NCBI GenBank assembly: GCA_017651645.1
Contig: JAGCCO010000005.1
Span: 32,108 to 96,107 of the forward strand
From: Bacteroidales bacterium
GTDB lineage: Bacteria; Bacteroidota; Bacteroidia; Bacteroidales; F082
DNA: 64,000 nt
Direction of reading: 5' to 3'
Under the pieces are notes generated by a model that searched no databases, was not told the DNA's origin, and saw nothing but the letters and a program-made list of their open reading frames with translations. The position numbers and the translations under genes were made by a program. Shown here one piece after another: positions 49,852 to 58,167 of the stretch (its first letter is position 1; each line of letters opens with the position of its first letter).

Positions 49852-52563
49852 TTATAGCTCTGAAGACAGATGGTAGCTTCCACTGCCGTATGTCTTTGTT
49901 TCATAACCGTTTGCGGTAGGCAAACAGACCTCGGCCGTGGTGTTGGCCGGGATGACGAAGTCCCATTCAAAGCGGTTACCCTCACATTTCCAGTTGCTTT
50001 CGATACGGCCCGAGACTGATTCGTAAGCACAATTCACAAAGTCTAATCCTTCAAAGGGATAGGGCTTGAGTTGGATTTTGCTGTAGCCGGACTCCAAAGC
50101 GCGGATGCCACCGAGGTATTCGTATTCCCAGAGGATGAGGTCGCCAAGCAGCATCACATGGTTGCCGGAGTTCATCGAGGGGTCGGCGGTGTTGCCGTTC
50201 CAGAGTTCCCAGATGGTGGTGGCGCCGTTGCGGTACATATAGCCCCAACTTGGATAAGTGTCGTTGGAGGCGATCTTAAAAGCGAGGTCGCCGCGACCGT
50301 ATTCTGTTAGGCAACGCATCAGCTGCTGAATGCCGACTACGCCTGTCGAGACATGGCCACCACTCTCGTTCTCAGTCTTGTCCACGATGCTTTCCAGCAC
50401 CTTGTCTTCCAACCCCTTAGGCACCATACCGAACCACAGCGGCAAGATGTTGGCCGTCACTGTGTTGTTGGCATAAACACCTGTCACTCGGTTGAAATAC
50501 TTATCGTTGAAAGCAACGGTTGCCGTGGTGATTTCCTGTTGGAAGAAAGCCACGTCTTCATCAAAGCCTAGTACCTCAGCAAACTTAGCCATCTTGCCGC
50601 AGAGGTAACAGTAGAACGGCGTGGAGAGCACCGTTGCATCGGTGATACGGGTTGGGTCGTTGGAGTGGATGAGTTCGAGACTCTCGGGCGGCATACACCA
50701 GTCGCCATAGGTGTCGCGATGCATAAGGCCATCCCGCATGTAGTCATTCTTCATGTGGAGCATCCACTTCTTCAAGGCATCGTAATGCTGGCGAATCGGT
50801 TCTTCATCGCCGAAGCGGTTGTAAAGCATATCGGTAGCGGTGACCACGGCACCAGGCCAAGTCATGTTGTCAGTATAGCCGCGCCAATAAGGCGGGATGA
50901 CATTGGGCAGTGAGCCGTTGTCCCATTGGCAGTCTTCGGCGTCGGTGAGCCACTTGGCATAGAGTTGATGGTTGTTGAAGATGTACGACTCGCCATAGTT
51001 ACCCGTGGTGCGGTCGCCCGTCCAGCCCATGCGCTCGTCGCGTTGCGGACAGTCGGTGGGCATTGAGCGGTAGTTGCCACGGATGCCCCAATAGGCGTTG
51101 TGGTATACTGCGTTGATGATTTCGTTGGAGGTCTCAAACGAGCCTGTGACAGGCATCTCATCGTAGATGACCCAGCCTTCGAAGTCGTCTAAATTGGGCA
51201 TTTCGCGTAGGCCGTTGATTTCAACATAGCGGAAGCCGTGGTAGACGAACATCGGGTGCCAGTTGAGTGTAGAGTTGAGAGTTGAGAGTTGAGAGACGAT
51301 ATAACGGTCGGTGTTCTCAGAGCCACGCAGATTAGCCGTGTAAAGTGTGCTGTCAGAGGTGAGTAGTTCAGCGAAGCGCAGGGTAATCTGGTCGCCAGTT
51401 TGCTGGCCGTGCACCTTTATATTAATGAAGCCAACCATGTTTTGTCCCATGTCCAGATACCATTTGTCGTCTTTTTGGAACATGCTGACGGGCTTCAGTT
51501 TTTCCATCACGGTGATATTAGGGTTGGGTTGGGCGCTGAGTTGGCCTTCAGGAGCTTCGACAAGTTCGGCTTGGAGCCAAGCAGAATCATCATAGCCCGT
51601 TTTATTCCAATCGCCGAGTTCAAAGTTCTCGTCGTAGGTCTCACCGTCGTATTCATTGGCAGTACGTATGGGACCTCGGTTGGTGATTTTCCATGTTTTA
51701 TCGCTGACGATGGTCTCTTTTTGGCCATCCTTGTAAGTCACCTCCAATTGAAGTAACAGTCGGGGTGTGCCGAAGCCAAACACATTCTCGGTGCCATCCC
51801 AGTTGGGGTTTTTGACATCGTAGCGTATGGTTGTATAACGACCGCCTTCGAGGATGATGCCCATGGCATTGTTGCCTTGCTGGAGCATCTCGGTCACATC
51901 GTAGGTGTTGAAATACACCCGTTTCGAGTACCAGGAAAGGGTGGGCTTCAGCAGTTCCTCGGGTGCAACTTCCTGCCCGTTGAGGTAGGCACTATAGACG
52001 CCCATGCCGCTGACATATAATCTCGCCTCGCTGACCCCATTTTTGAGAGCAAAGTCCTTTCGGAGGTAGCGGGCTGCTATGCGAGTATGACCCACCAAAA
52101 CATCATCCTCAAACTCATGCCCAATCCATTTGGCTTGCCAATCGTCTTGGTTCAATAGACTTATTTCAAATAACTTGACTTCACTTTCGACCTTGGCTTT
52201 CTTTCCATCTTTGGCCGTCACCGTCGTGATGACTTTCCAATAAGCTTTGTCGCGACTGTGGAGTTCCTTGCCTGCGTATGGGATGTAAAGCATCTGGCTT
52301 GAGGGAATCACACCCGAATCCCAGAGGTCTCCGATGCCTTTTTGGGCGTTCTCTGGAGTGGTGGCCACGATGATATGATAATTTTGTTGTATCACTTCGT
52401 TTTCAGTGGTTTCATAATTCCAACTGAAGCGTGGCTGTGCGGTGGCCAAGGCTTGCTCATGCACTTGTTGCTCCACATTGGGATTGATGATGCCAACGTT
52501 TAGCTTGTCATTGCAGGAAGCAAGGCCGATGATGGCCAAAAGGAGTAGGGTGATGCGTTTCAT
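49852..52563 (-). CDS. GH78 alpha-L-rhamnosidase, lipoprotein
   Basis: 903 residues from the ATG at 52563; the frame stays open further upstream, but MKRITLLLLAIIGLASC is the lipoprotein signal. GH78 architecture: N-terminal sandwich (RYLRKDFALKNGVSEARLYV), a rhamnosidase domain, and the six-hairpin barrel with DCPQRDERMGWTGD (Glu510 is the expected general acid) and NDYMRDGLMHRDTYGDWC. The C-terminal sandwich is GRIESNWKCEGNRFEWDFV. It releases L-rhamnose from plant glycans and would feed the operon at 1-10996. Residues about 423-434 come from an in-frame repeat. Confidence 0.94.
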   Translation of the reverse strand: MKRITLLLLAIIGLASCNDKLNVGIINPNVEQQVHEQALATAQPRFSWNYETTENEVIQQNYHIIVATTPENAQKGIGDLWDSGVIPSSQMLYIPYAGKELHSRDKAYWKVITTVTAKDGKKAKVESEVKLFEISLLNQDDWQAKWIGHEFEDDVLVGHTRIAARYLRKDFALKNGVSEARLYVSGMGVYSAYLNGQEVAPEELLKPTLSWYSKRVYFNTYDVTEMLQQGNNAMGIILEGGRYTTIRYDVKNPNWDGTENVFGFGTPRLLLQLEVTYKDGQKETIVSDKTWKITNRGPIRTANEYDGETYDENFELGDWNKTGYDDSAWLQAELVEAPEGQLSAQPNPNITVMEKLKPVSMFQKDDKWYLDMGQNMVGFINIKVHGQQTGDQITLRFAELLTSDSTLYTANLRGSENTDRYIVSQLSTLNSTLNWHPMFVYHGFRYVEINGLREMPNLDDFEGWVIYDEMPVTGSFETSNEIINAVYHNAYWGIRGNYRSMPTDCPQRDERMGWTGDRTTGNYGESYIFNNHQLYAKWLTDAEDCQWDNGSLPNVIPPYWRGYTDNMTWPGAVVTATDMLYNRFGDEEPIRQHYDALKKWMLHMKNDYMRDGLMHRDTYGDWCMPPESLELIHSNDPTRITDATVLSTPFYCYLCGKMAKFAEVLGFDEDVAFFQQEITTATVAFNDKYFNRVTGVYANNTVTANILPLWFGMVPKGLEDKVLESIVDKTENESGGHVSTGVVGIQQLMRCLTEYGRGDLAFKIASNDTYPSWGYMYRNGATTIWELWNGNTADPSMNSGNHVMLLGDLILWEYEYLGGIRALESGYSKIQLKPYPFEGLDFVNCAYESVSGRIESNWKCEGNRFEWDFVIPANTTAEVCLPTANGYETKTYGSGSYHLSSEL
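51261..51296. repeat. GTTGAGA tandem repeat inside the GH78 gene
   Basis: GAGTTGA-type units, complement of the CTCAACT repeat in rhaD. Read in frame as SQLSTLNSTLN. Confidence 0.8.
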
Positions 52564-52584
52564 AGTGATGTTGTTAAGTTTTTG

Positions 52585-52592
52585 CAAAGATA
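52585..52592 (-). promoter_or_regulatory. -7 promoter box TATCTTTG for the GH78 gene
   Basis: TAnnTTTG on the minus strand, 21 bases before the start at 52563. It also supports that start over the longer reading frame. Confidence 0.68.
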
Positions 52593-52623
52593 TGAAAAGC
52601 CAGTGGATTTGTGGAAAAAAAGC

Positions 52624-52631
52624 TATTTTTG
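52624..52631 (+). promoter_or_regulatory. -7 promoter box TATTTTTG
   Basis: TAnnTTTG match 66 bases upstream of the nitroreductase ATG at 52698, divergent from the GH78 promoter. Confidence 0.65.
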
Positions 52632-52697
52632 CAGATGGAAAACGTTCAACTTGAAACGGATGAACAGTAATAAACAAACTCCTAATTCTTGAATACA

Positions 52698-53336
52698 ATG
52701 GCCGACGGATACCTTGAAAAACGCTACGAAGAGGTCTTTGGCAAAGGCGCCAAGAAGACCGTGGTGAAGCACAACTCTTTGGAATCTTTAATGGAAAAAA
52801 ACCGCAGCTATCGTGGTTATGACCAAGATTTTGTGGTGAAACGTGACATGCTGGAGCGCATTGTGGCGGTGAACACGAAAATCGCCTCGGCAAAGAACCA
52901 GCAGGTGCTTCGTTTCAAGTTGGTGACCAAGGAAACAGGAGCCGACAGCATCGTGCAAAACATGAAACTGGGTGGCTTGCTACCCGAACTGCACCTCCCC
53001 TTCCCTGGCACTGAGCCTGAAGCCTTTATAATCATTTGCAGCACTATTCCCGAAAACAAGTTCGTGGACATTGACCTCGGCATTGCAGCACAGAGCATGT
53101 TATTGAAAGCCACTGAAATGGGCTTGAATGGCATCATGATTGGCGCCTTCAACAAGGCGAAAATTTCCGAGGCTTTCAACTTGCCTTACGAGCCGCTGTT
53201 GATTTTGGCCATCGGCAAAGGCAAGGAAACCATCAAGCTGCAACCCGTAGATGAGGGCGACAAACTGGCCTATTACCGCAATGAAAACGGCGTGCAGTTT
53301 GTGCCTAAGATTCGGTGGGAACAGTTGATATTATAG
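52698..53336 (+). CDS. Nitroreductase-family flavoprotein
   Basis: 212 residues from the ATG at 52698. FMN-binding family pattern: NRSYRGYDQDFVVKRDMLER (the Arg-Ser region that contacts FMN phosphate), ASAKNQQVLRFKLVT, IDLGIAAQSMLLKATEMGLN, and the C-terminal ILAIGKGKETIKL. The family reduces nitro or quinone compounds with NAD(P)H; the natural substrate is unknown. It is monocistronic. A repeat element with a small hairpin follows directly. Confidence 0.88.
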   Translation: MADGYLEKRYEEVFGKGAKKTVVKHNSLESLMEKNRSYRGYDQDFVVKRDMLERIVAVNTKIASAKNQQVLRFKLVTKETGADSIVQNMKLGGLLPELHLPFPGTEPEAFIIICSTIPENKFVDIDLGIAAQSMLLKATEMGLNGIMIGAFNKAKISEAFNLPYEPLLILAIGKGKETIKLQPVDEGDKLAYYRNENGVQFVPKIRWEQLIL

Positions 53337-53337
53337 G

Positions 53338-53430
53338 ATTGCCCTAACGGGCAAGAAATCCATCAAAAATCCTTTAGAATTGTTTGATTTCTAAAACAAA
53401 GATTTTTGACAGATTTCTTGCGAAGCAATA
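53338..53430. repeat. Inverted-repeat element after the nitroreductase gene
   Basis: ATTGCCCTAACGGGCAAGAAATC (53338-53360, given in parts: TTGCCC taac GGGCAA hairpin at 53339-53354) faces GATTTCTTGCGAAGCAAT at 53412-53429. A second exact copy of AGATTTCTTGCGAAGCAAT occurs at 57818-57836. The hairpin may end the nitroreductase transcript. Confidence 0.72.
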
Positions 53431-53440
53431 AGCATATGGT

Positions 53441-53881
53441 TTATTGCAATTTAAAGGTAAACGGCATCATGTAACTGACCCTGACAGGTTTGCCTTTATC
53501 CTTTCCGGGCTTCCATTTCGGCATGGCTTTCACCACGCGGACGGCTTCTTCGTCGCAGCCACCTCCGATGCCTTTAACGACTTTGACCTCAGCAATGCTG
53601 CCGTCTTTTTCGACAATGAAACTCACCAATACACGACCAGAGATTTCCTTGTCCCTGGCTTCCTGCGGGTATTGGACGTTTTCGGCCACAAACTTCATCA
53701 TGGCTTGCTCACCACCAGGAAATTCGGGCATCACTTCTGCTTTTTCCAATACTTTGTCGTTGGCAGCTTTTTTGTTTTGTGCCATAGCATTTGTGTTGAC
53801 CATAAGCAGGATGGCCAGCACCGACAGGGTTGCCAGAAGTCTCCACCAAAGACCGTTGGCGTTATTTGTTTTTGTAATCAT
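53441..53881 (-). CDS. Small TonB C-terminal-domain protein, partial copy of the adjacent M56 gene
   Basis: 146 residues. The first 38 residues (NGLWWRLLATLSVLAILLMV then NTNAMAQNKKA) match the membrane segment in the middle of the neighbouring M56 protein (KGLWWRLLATLPVLAVLLIA, NTKVTAQEKK). The rest is a TonB C-terminal domain (VMPEFPGGEQAMMKFVAENV to MPKWKPGKDKGKPVRVSYMM). It is therefore most likely a partial duplication of that gene, with a former internal helix now acting as a signal or anchor. It follows the M56 gene by 32 bases on the same strand. Whether it energises a receptor or acts as a periplasmic binding domain is unknown. Confidence 0.85.
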   Translation of the reverse strand: MITKTNNANGLWWRLLATLSVLAILLMVNTNAMAQNKKAANDKVLEKAEVMPEFPGGEQAMMKFVAENVQYPQEARDKEISGRVLVSFIVEKDGSIAEVKVVKGIGGGCDEEAVRVVKAMPKWKPGKDKGKPVRVSYMMPFTFKLQ

Positions 53882-53913
53882 TTTGTTTAGTATTGTTTAG
53901 GGTTATTCTTTTG

Positions 53914-55908
53914 TTATTTCCGTTTCTTGAACACCATCTCACCGATGCCGAACTCTTCCTTCATATCAAACAAATTGACGCGCATCGTGTTGTCAGGACT
54001 GATGACGAATCCATACGGCGGAATTTGGTCTTCGCCCATTGGAGTATTGTCGGGGTTGACAGGATTGATGGAACCCGTAGACTTCCCATCATAGGTATAC
54101 TCGAAAGGTAACGGCACGTCATCGAACTCGACTTTCTTTTTTCCGTTCTTTTCTTGTGACCATAAAGTCATCATGATCATGCCATCACGTCCGTCGGTGA
54201 AATCGATCGTCCAGCTCATTTCGTAGGTCACTTTGCCTTTTTTTCCTGTCCCCGTTCCTGTCCAGGTCGTTCCCATCAGCGGACCCTTCGAGGGCATCTC
54301 GTTTCCCAGAATAAAGTTGATGGGCAACATGAAACTTACGCGGACTGGTTTGCCGTCTTGCTTGCCAGGTTTCCATTTCGGCATGGCTTTTACCACACGG
54401 ACAGCTTCATCGTCAAGCTCGTTACCCCAACCTCTGCCAACTTCGACATTGGTGACAGTGCCGTCTTTCTCGATGACGAATTTAACAATCACGCGACCTT
54501 GCAGATTGTTTTCCCTTGCAGATTCCGGATACTTGACATTTTTGGCGACATATTCCATCAAGCCCTCTATGCCTCCCGGAAACTCGGGCATCTCGTTAAC
54601 GTTGTTGTAGATTGTGTCGTTGTCCACGCACCCTACCTCGGTCACCTTGACATCGATGTCCTCGTCGGTCATGATTTTGTTTTTGAGTTTAGTGACAATG
54701 TCACCTGAAATAGTGAAAGGATCCATGCTGTACATCATCGTATCACCATGCCTTTCAACCTCTCTGATGGTGAAATTGATATTAGGGTTAGGCGTTCCTT
54801 CGGCTGTGTAGTTTTTTACCGTGAAAGTCTTTCGCAGCTCTCTCGTAAATGGGTCGACAGCTTCGGAACTCTCAATCTTGGTGTATGTGCCGTCTTCGTA
54901 GTAGATAACGGTGTCCTTCAACTGCATTTGGGTTCCGTCGTCATTGAAAAGCTCGAAGTCTCCGAATTGGATCGTAAAGACATTTTCGGTCTTCTTTTCT
55001 TGTGCCGTGACTTTCGTGTTGGCTATCAGCAGGACCGCCAGCACCGGCAATGTCGCCAAGAGCCTCCACCAGAGGCCCTTGGCCTTTTCGTTTCTTGTAA
55101 TCATCTTGATACGTTTTTTGGTAAGGATTAAACTGAAGTTATTACTCATTCCGCTGAAGTCGACAGCCGTGCACTGCTGCAGAATCAGCATCATATAATT
55201 CTTTTTGTCAACGCCAGTGGCCACCACGTCGCGGTCTGCCATGTATTCGTGAAGGCTCTGCAACTCCTTCTTGTACAAGTAGATGAAGGGGTTAAACCAT
55301 TGCAGAATCATCATCACCTCGGCAAAAAGGATGTCCCAGGAATGGTGGTGCTCAATGTGGCTCATTTCGTGCCGTATGATGTCGGGATCCACGTCTTCGT
55401 TGGGAAAAACGGCATAACGGAAGAAGGAGAACGAGCCTTGCTCACGGCCCGTGAACACCGCCGTGCAACCGCTCATTTTGCGTTTCGGCGAACGGATGAT
55501 GAGCACCGCGAGTTTCGCCAACTTGAAGAGAAACAGCAGCGTCATCACGCCGACACCTATTAAATATAGGCCACCGATGACTTGCCACACGCTGAAATGC
55601 GACTGCGTGCTGGTCGTCACGATTACTTCGGGCAACATAGGTTGACCGTCGGCCGTGACGATGACTTCGTTCAGCATCATGCCGTTCAACATGGATTGTT
55701 TCAAGGTCACCATTTGAGGCACTTCAATTCCAGAGAGCAGCCCTAAGAGCGGCATGGCCAAAGCCAGCAACATGCTCGTCAGCAGGAAATAACGGTTGAA
55801 ATATAGGCGATTGCTGTTGCGGAACAACAGGCGATACACCAACCAGAGGATGGCAACGGTGGCTGCTATGGGCAGCAGGTGACTGATGATCAAATCTTGT
55901 GCTTTCAT
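53914..55908 (-). CDS. BlaR1-type M56 peptidase fused to a TonB C-terminal domain
   Basis: 664 residues. Four N-terminal membrane spans and the zinc site HEMSH (180-184, in IIRHEMSHIEHHHSW) mark the M56 sensor peptidase of the BlaR1/MecR1 type. A further hydrophobic segment (LWWRLLATLPVLAVLLIANT, around 280-300) leads to a periplasmic part with a TonB C-terminal domain (MPEFPGGIEGLMEYVAKNV to KPGKQDGKPVRVSFMLPINF) and a beta-rich end (GTTWTGTGTGKKGKVTYEMS). It starts 3 bases after blaI, so the pair is a sensor and repressor. The signal sensed is unknown; beta-lactam is not assured since no penicillin-binding sensor domain is seen. Confidence 0.9.
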   Translation of the reverse strand: MKAQDLIISHLLPIAATVAILWLVYRLLFRNSNRLYFNRYFLLTSMLLALAMPLLGLLSGIEVPQMVTLKQSMLNGMMLNEVIVTADGQPMLPEVIVTTSTQSHFSVWQVIGGLYLIGVGVMTLLFLFKLAKLAVLIIRSPKRKMSGCTAVFTGREQGSFSFFRYAVFPNEDVDPDIIRHEMSHIEHHHSWDILFAEVMMILQWFNPFIYLYKKELQSLHEYMADRDVVATGVDKKNYMMLILQQCTAVDFSGMSNNFSLILTKKRIKMITRNEKAKGLWWRLLATLPVLAVLLIANTKVTAQEKKTENVFTIQFGDFELFNDDGTQMQLKDTVIYYEDGTYTKIESSEAVDPFTRELRKTFTVKNYTAEGTPNPNINFTIREVERHGDTMMYSMDPFTISGDIVTKLKNKIMTDEDIDVKVTEVGCVDNDTIYNNVNEMPEFPGGIEGLMEYVAKNVKYPESARENNLQGRVIVKFVIEKDGTVTNVEVGRGWGNELDDEAVRVVKAMPKWKPGKQDGKPVRVSFMLPINFILGNEMPSKGPLMGTTWTGTGTGKKGKVTYEMSWTIDFTDGRDGMIMMTLWSQEKNGKKKVEFDDVPLPFEYTYDGKSTGSINPVNPDNTPMGEDQIPPYGFVISPDNTMRVNLFDMKEEFGIGEMVFKKRK

Positions 55909-55911
55909 GGC

Positions 55912-56328
55912 TTATTTCCTTTCTGAGGCGATGGCCTCGTCGATGGCTTTTCTCATTTCTTCCAGTTCCTCGACGCTGAAGTTCTCCTTTCTTGCGAAGG
56001 CTGAGACGAGATCGAGGTAAGAGTTGTTGAAGTAACGTTCCACCACGCTGCCGAGATAACGATGCGAGTATTCCTCCTTGCTGATGACAGCACTATAGCG
56101 GTGGGCGCGGCAAAAGGTCTCATGCTTCACGAAGCCCTTGTTTTCCAAAATCTTGATGATGGAAAGCACGGTGTTGTAGGCCGGCTTGGGTTCGGGATAG
56201 GCTGCCATAATCTCATTGGCGAAACCTTGCCCGATATTCCAGATGACTTGCATCACTTGTTCTTCCGCTTTGGTCAACTCCTTCATTCTGATGGAGTTAT
56301 CCTCTAATATTTCTTTCTTTCTAGCCAT
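55912..56328 (-). CDS. BlaI/MecI/CopY-family repressor
   Basis: 138 residues. A winged helix-turn-helix is visible: LTKAEEQVMQVIWNIGQGFA, then YNTVLSIIKILENKGFVKHE and RAHRYSAVISKEEY. The C-terminal helices (about 85-130) dimerise and are the part cleaved in BlaI. The M56 peptidase gene follows after 3 bases, matching the BlaI-BlaR1 layout. Its promoter region is closely similar to that of the LRR lipoprotein gene upstream, so it probably controls both. Confidence 0.93.
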   Translation of the reverse strand: MARKKEILEDNSIRMKELTKAEEQVMQVIWNIGQGFANEIMAAYPEPKPAYNTVLSIIKILENKGFVKHETFCRAHRYSAVISKEEYSHRYLGSVVERYFNNSYLDLVSAFARKENFSVEELEEMRKAIDEAIASERK

Positions 56329-56360
56329 TTTTACCTCCGTTTTTAATGGATTAACGCTGC

Positions 56361-56420
56361 AAATATATAGATTATTTTGAATATAAAACTATTTTTTTAG
56401 TTATTTTATTGTATTTTTCG
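56361..56420 (-). promoter_or_regulatory. blaI promoter and candidate operator, homologous to 57702-57761
   Basis: On the minus strand the -7 box is TATATTTG (56361-56368). The 60 bases align without gaps to 57702-57761 with about 48 identities by eye, including the 17-base block TTTTGAATATAAAACTA (56376-56392). The block overlaps the place where a repressor would block RNA polymerase. Confidence 0.65.
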
Positions 56421-56457
56421 ATAAATATTTTCCGATTATTTTGTTTACAACTGATTA

Positions 56458-57687
56458 TCAATAATTTATATTAATCGTTTTACTCGCCTTAATAAGTCGC
56501 ATATTATCTTCGTCAGAAAGATTAAAATCATTGTTACGCGCATTGATCATCTCCATGTCGGGTTTTTCCACGAGTTCCCAAGGGAAATGTTCCAACAGGT
56601 TGTGTTCGCAGTCGAAGTCTTTCAGCGACTTCATTTTCGACAAATCCGGCAACTCCAGCAGATGGTTGAAACCAATCCCGAAACGCTCAATGGAATCCAT
56701 TTCCGTGATCCATTCCGGCAGGAAGTGCAGTTCGTTATGGTGGATGTAGAAATACTTTAGGTGTTTCAAATTGCGTAAGGTGTCGGGGATATCTTCGATT
56801 TGGTTGAACGAAAGAAATAGCTGACCTAAGTTCTCCATATTTCCCACAAAATCAGGAATTTCTTTGATCCTGTTCTTGTAGAAATCGAGGTGTTTCAGAT
56901 GCTTGAAATCAGCCAACACTACAGGAATTTCTTCAAATTCGTTCTCATAGAAAATGAGGCTCTTCATCTGATTCAGGTTGGCGAATGACTTGGGCAAGGA
57001 ATGGAGTTTGTTCTTCGCTAAATTCATACTTTCGCAACGCAACTGACCGATGTTTTTGGGTAATTTCTCAATGCCATTGCCGCCCAAGAGAATTTGTTCG
57101 GCATTAGAAAGCCAGCGAATATCTGACCTGGTAAGTCTCAACTGGTTAAAATTCAAGTTGATTTCTTCCAGACTATCGAGCTCCATAATCCATCTCGGGA
57201 TATGACGGATGTGGTTGCCCTCCAAATTGAGTGCTTTCAGATGTTTGCAGCGACGAACACTGGCTGGGATGCGGGATAATTGGCAATTTGTCAAGCTGAG
57301 GCGTTCGATGTGGTTGTCTTCCGGAAAGTCTATTTCATGAAAACTGCAGTTGTTGAGAGTGACAGTTTTCAGGTTTTCAGAAGAAAACAGCGACTTGTCC
57401 ACTTTCTTCATTGCGATGCCGGAATAATCGGCCAACCACACCTTATTAAATCTTGAAAAATCAGGACAAGAGTCCAAACCAGCCCAATTGAAATTGAGCA
57501 TCTTAATGGAATCAGGATGGCTGTTTTCCAATTGTTTCAATTCCGAACGAGCTCTTTCCTGCATTTCCCGAAGTTCTTCCTCACTATAAAAACTGAAATA
57601 TGAAGGTTTTGTAATGGGTCGGGTTGAGCAGGAGCAGACCACATAAGCCATTGCCAAGCAAATCAATAAACGAGTTTTCATTTTCAT
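56458..57687 (-). CDS. Leucine-rich-repeat lipoprotein
   Basis: 409 residues. Lipobox ending at Cys20 (YVVCSC). After a charged segment the protein has about eleven LRRs of 23 residues (LKALNLEGNHIRHIPRWIME, LGQLFLSFNQIEDIPDTLRN), the LPxx pattern typical of bacterial surface or effector LRR proteins. No catalytic domain follows. Its promoter is a near copy of the blaI promoter 1341 bases downstream, so it is probably a BlaI target even though it is transcribed separately. It may be a surface recognition or binding protein. Confidence 0.85.
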   Translation of the reverse strand: MKMKTRLLICLAMAYVVCSCSTRPITKPSYFSFYSEEELREMQERARSELKQLENSHPDSIKMLNFNWAGLDSCPDFSRFNKVWLADYSGIAMKKVDKSLFSSENLKTVTLNNCSFHEIDFPEDNHIERLSLTNCQLSRIPASVRRCKHLKALNLEGNHIRHIPRWIMELDSLEEINLNFNQLRLTRSDIRWLSNAEQILLGGNGIEKLPKNIGQLRCESMNLAKNKLHSLPKSFANLNQMKSLIFYENEFEEIPVVLADFKHLKHLDFYKNRIKEIPDFVGNMENLGQLFLSFNQIEDIPDTLRNLKHLKYFYIHHNELHFLPEWITEMDSIERFGIGFNHLLELPDLSKMKSLKDFDCEHNLLEHFPWELVEKPDMEMINARNNDFNLSDEDNMRLIKASKTININY

Positions 57688-57701
57688 AGGTCTTAACGAT
57701 G

Positions 57702-57761
57702 CAAATGTATAGAACTTTTTGAATATAAAACTAAAATAATAGTTATATTATTGTGTTTTTT
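57702..57761 (-). promoter_or_regulatory. LRR lipoprotein promoter and candidate BlaI operator
   Basis: Minus-strand -7 box TACATTTG (57702-57709) and the same 17-base block TTTTGAATATAAAACTA (57717-57733) as before blaI. See the feature at 56361-56420. Confidence 0.62.
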
Positions 57762-57817
57762 GTAAATAAATCTATAAAATATTGATTTTCAATATATTTT
57801 AAAGAAATGTATTGGTT

Positions 57818-57836
57818 AGATTTCTTGCGAAGCAAT
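57818..57836. repeat. Second copy of AGATTTCTTGCGAAGCAAT
   Basis: Exact 19-base match to 53411-53429. It is a single arm here, between the LRR gene and the tRNA genes. Confidence 0.75.
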
Positions 57837-57886
57837 CCCTAAAACAGTTTTTTCAAAAAATATGCATCGGATTTCCCAAAATGTTG

Positions 57887-57894
57887 TATCTTTG
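57887..57894 (+). promoter_or_regulatory. -7 promoter box TATCTTTG for tRNA-Thr
   Basis: TAnnTTTG match 16 bases before the tRNA 5' end. Confidence 0.7.
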
Positions 57895-57910
57895 CAGCCG
57901 CTAATGAGAA

Positions 57911-57983
<73 letters not shown>

Positions 57984-57992
57984 CAAGACATG

Positions 57993-58033
57993 AAAAAGTA
58001 AAGGCTGACACGATGTGTCAGCCTTTACTTTTT
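57993..58033. terminator. Bidirectional terminator between two convergent tRNA genes
   Basis: Perfect 19-base stem AAAAAGTAAAGGCTGACAC / GTGTCAGCCTTTACTTTTT with a 3-base loop. It sits exactly between tRNA-Thr (+) and tRNA-Cys (-) with A/T tracts on both sides, and serves both. Confidence 0.92.
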
Positions 58034-58036
58034 GTG

Positions 58037-58107
58037 AGGTACCTGGCGGACTCGAACCGCCGTCCCCGGTTTTGCAGACCGATCCCTAACCGCTCGGGCA
58101 AGGTACC
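58037..58107 (-). tRNA. tRNA-Cys (anticodon GCA)
   Basis: 71 bases on the minus strand: acceptor GGTACCT/AGGTACC fully paired, anticodon arm TCGGT-CTGCAAA-ACCGG (anticodon GCA), T arm GGCGG-TTCGAGT-CCGCC, discriminator T as expected for Cys. No CCA is encoded. Confidence 0.93.
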
Positions 58108-58167
58108 CTTTTGCGGCTGCAAAGATACATCTTTTTATTGAACCGCAAGGATTTTCCACGAAAAATT

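Noticed and set aside
52564..52893. 110-codon N-terminal extension of the GH78 frame
   Set aside because: Would cover the divergent promoters and nitroreductase start; the lipoprotein signal begins at the ATG at 52563.
53914..56328. Beta-lactam resistance operon (BlaI-BlaR1)
   Set aside because: No beta-lactamase or PBP2a gene and no penicillin-binding sensor domain are visible; the M56 protein carries a TonB C-terminal domain instead.
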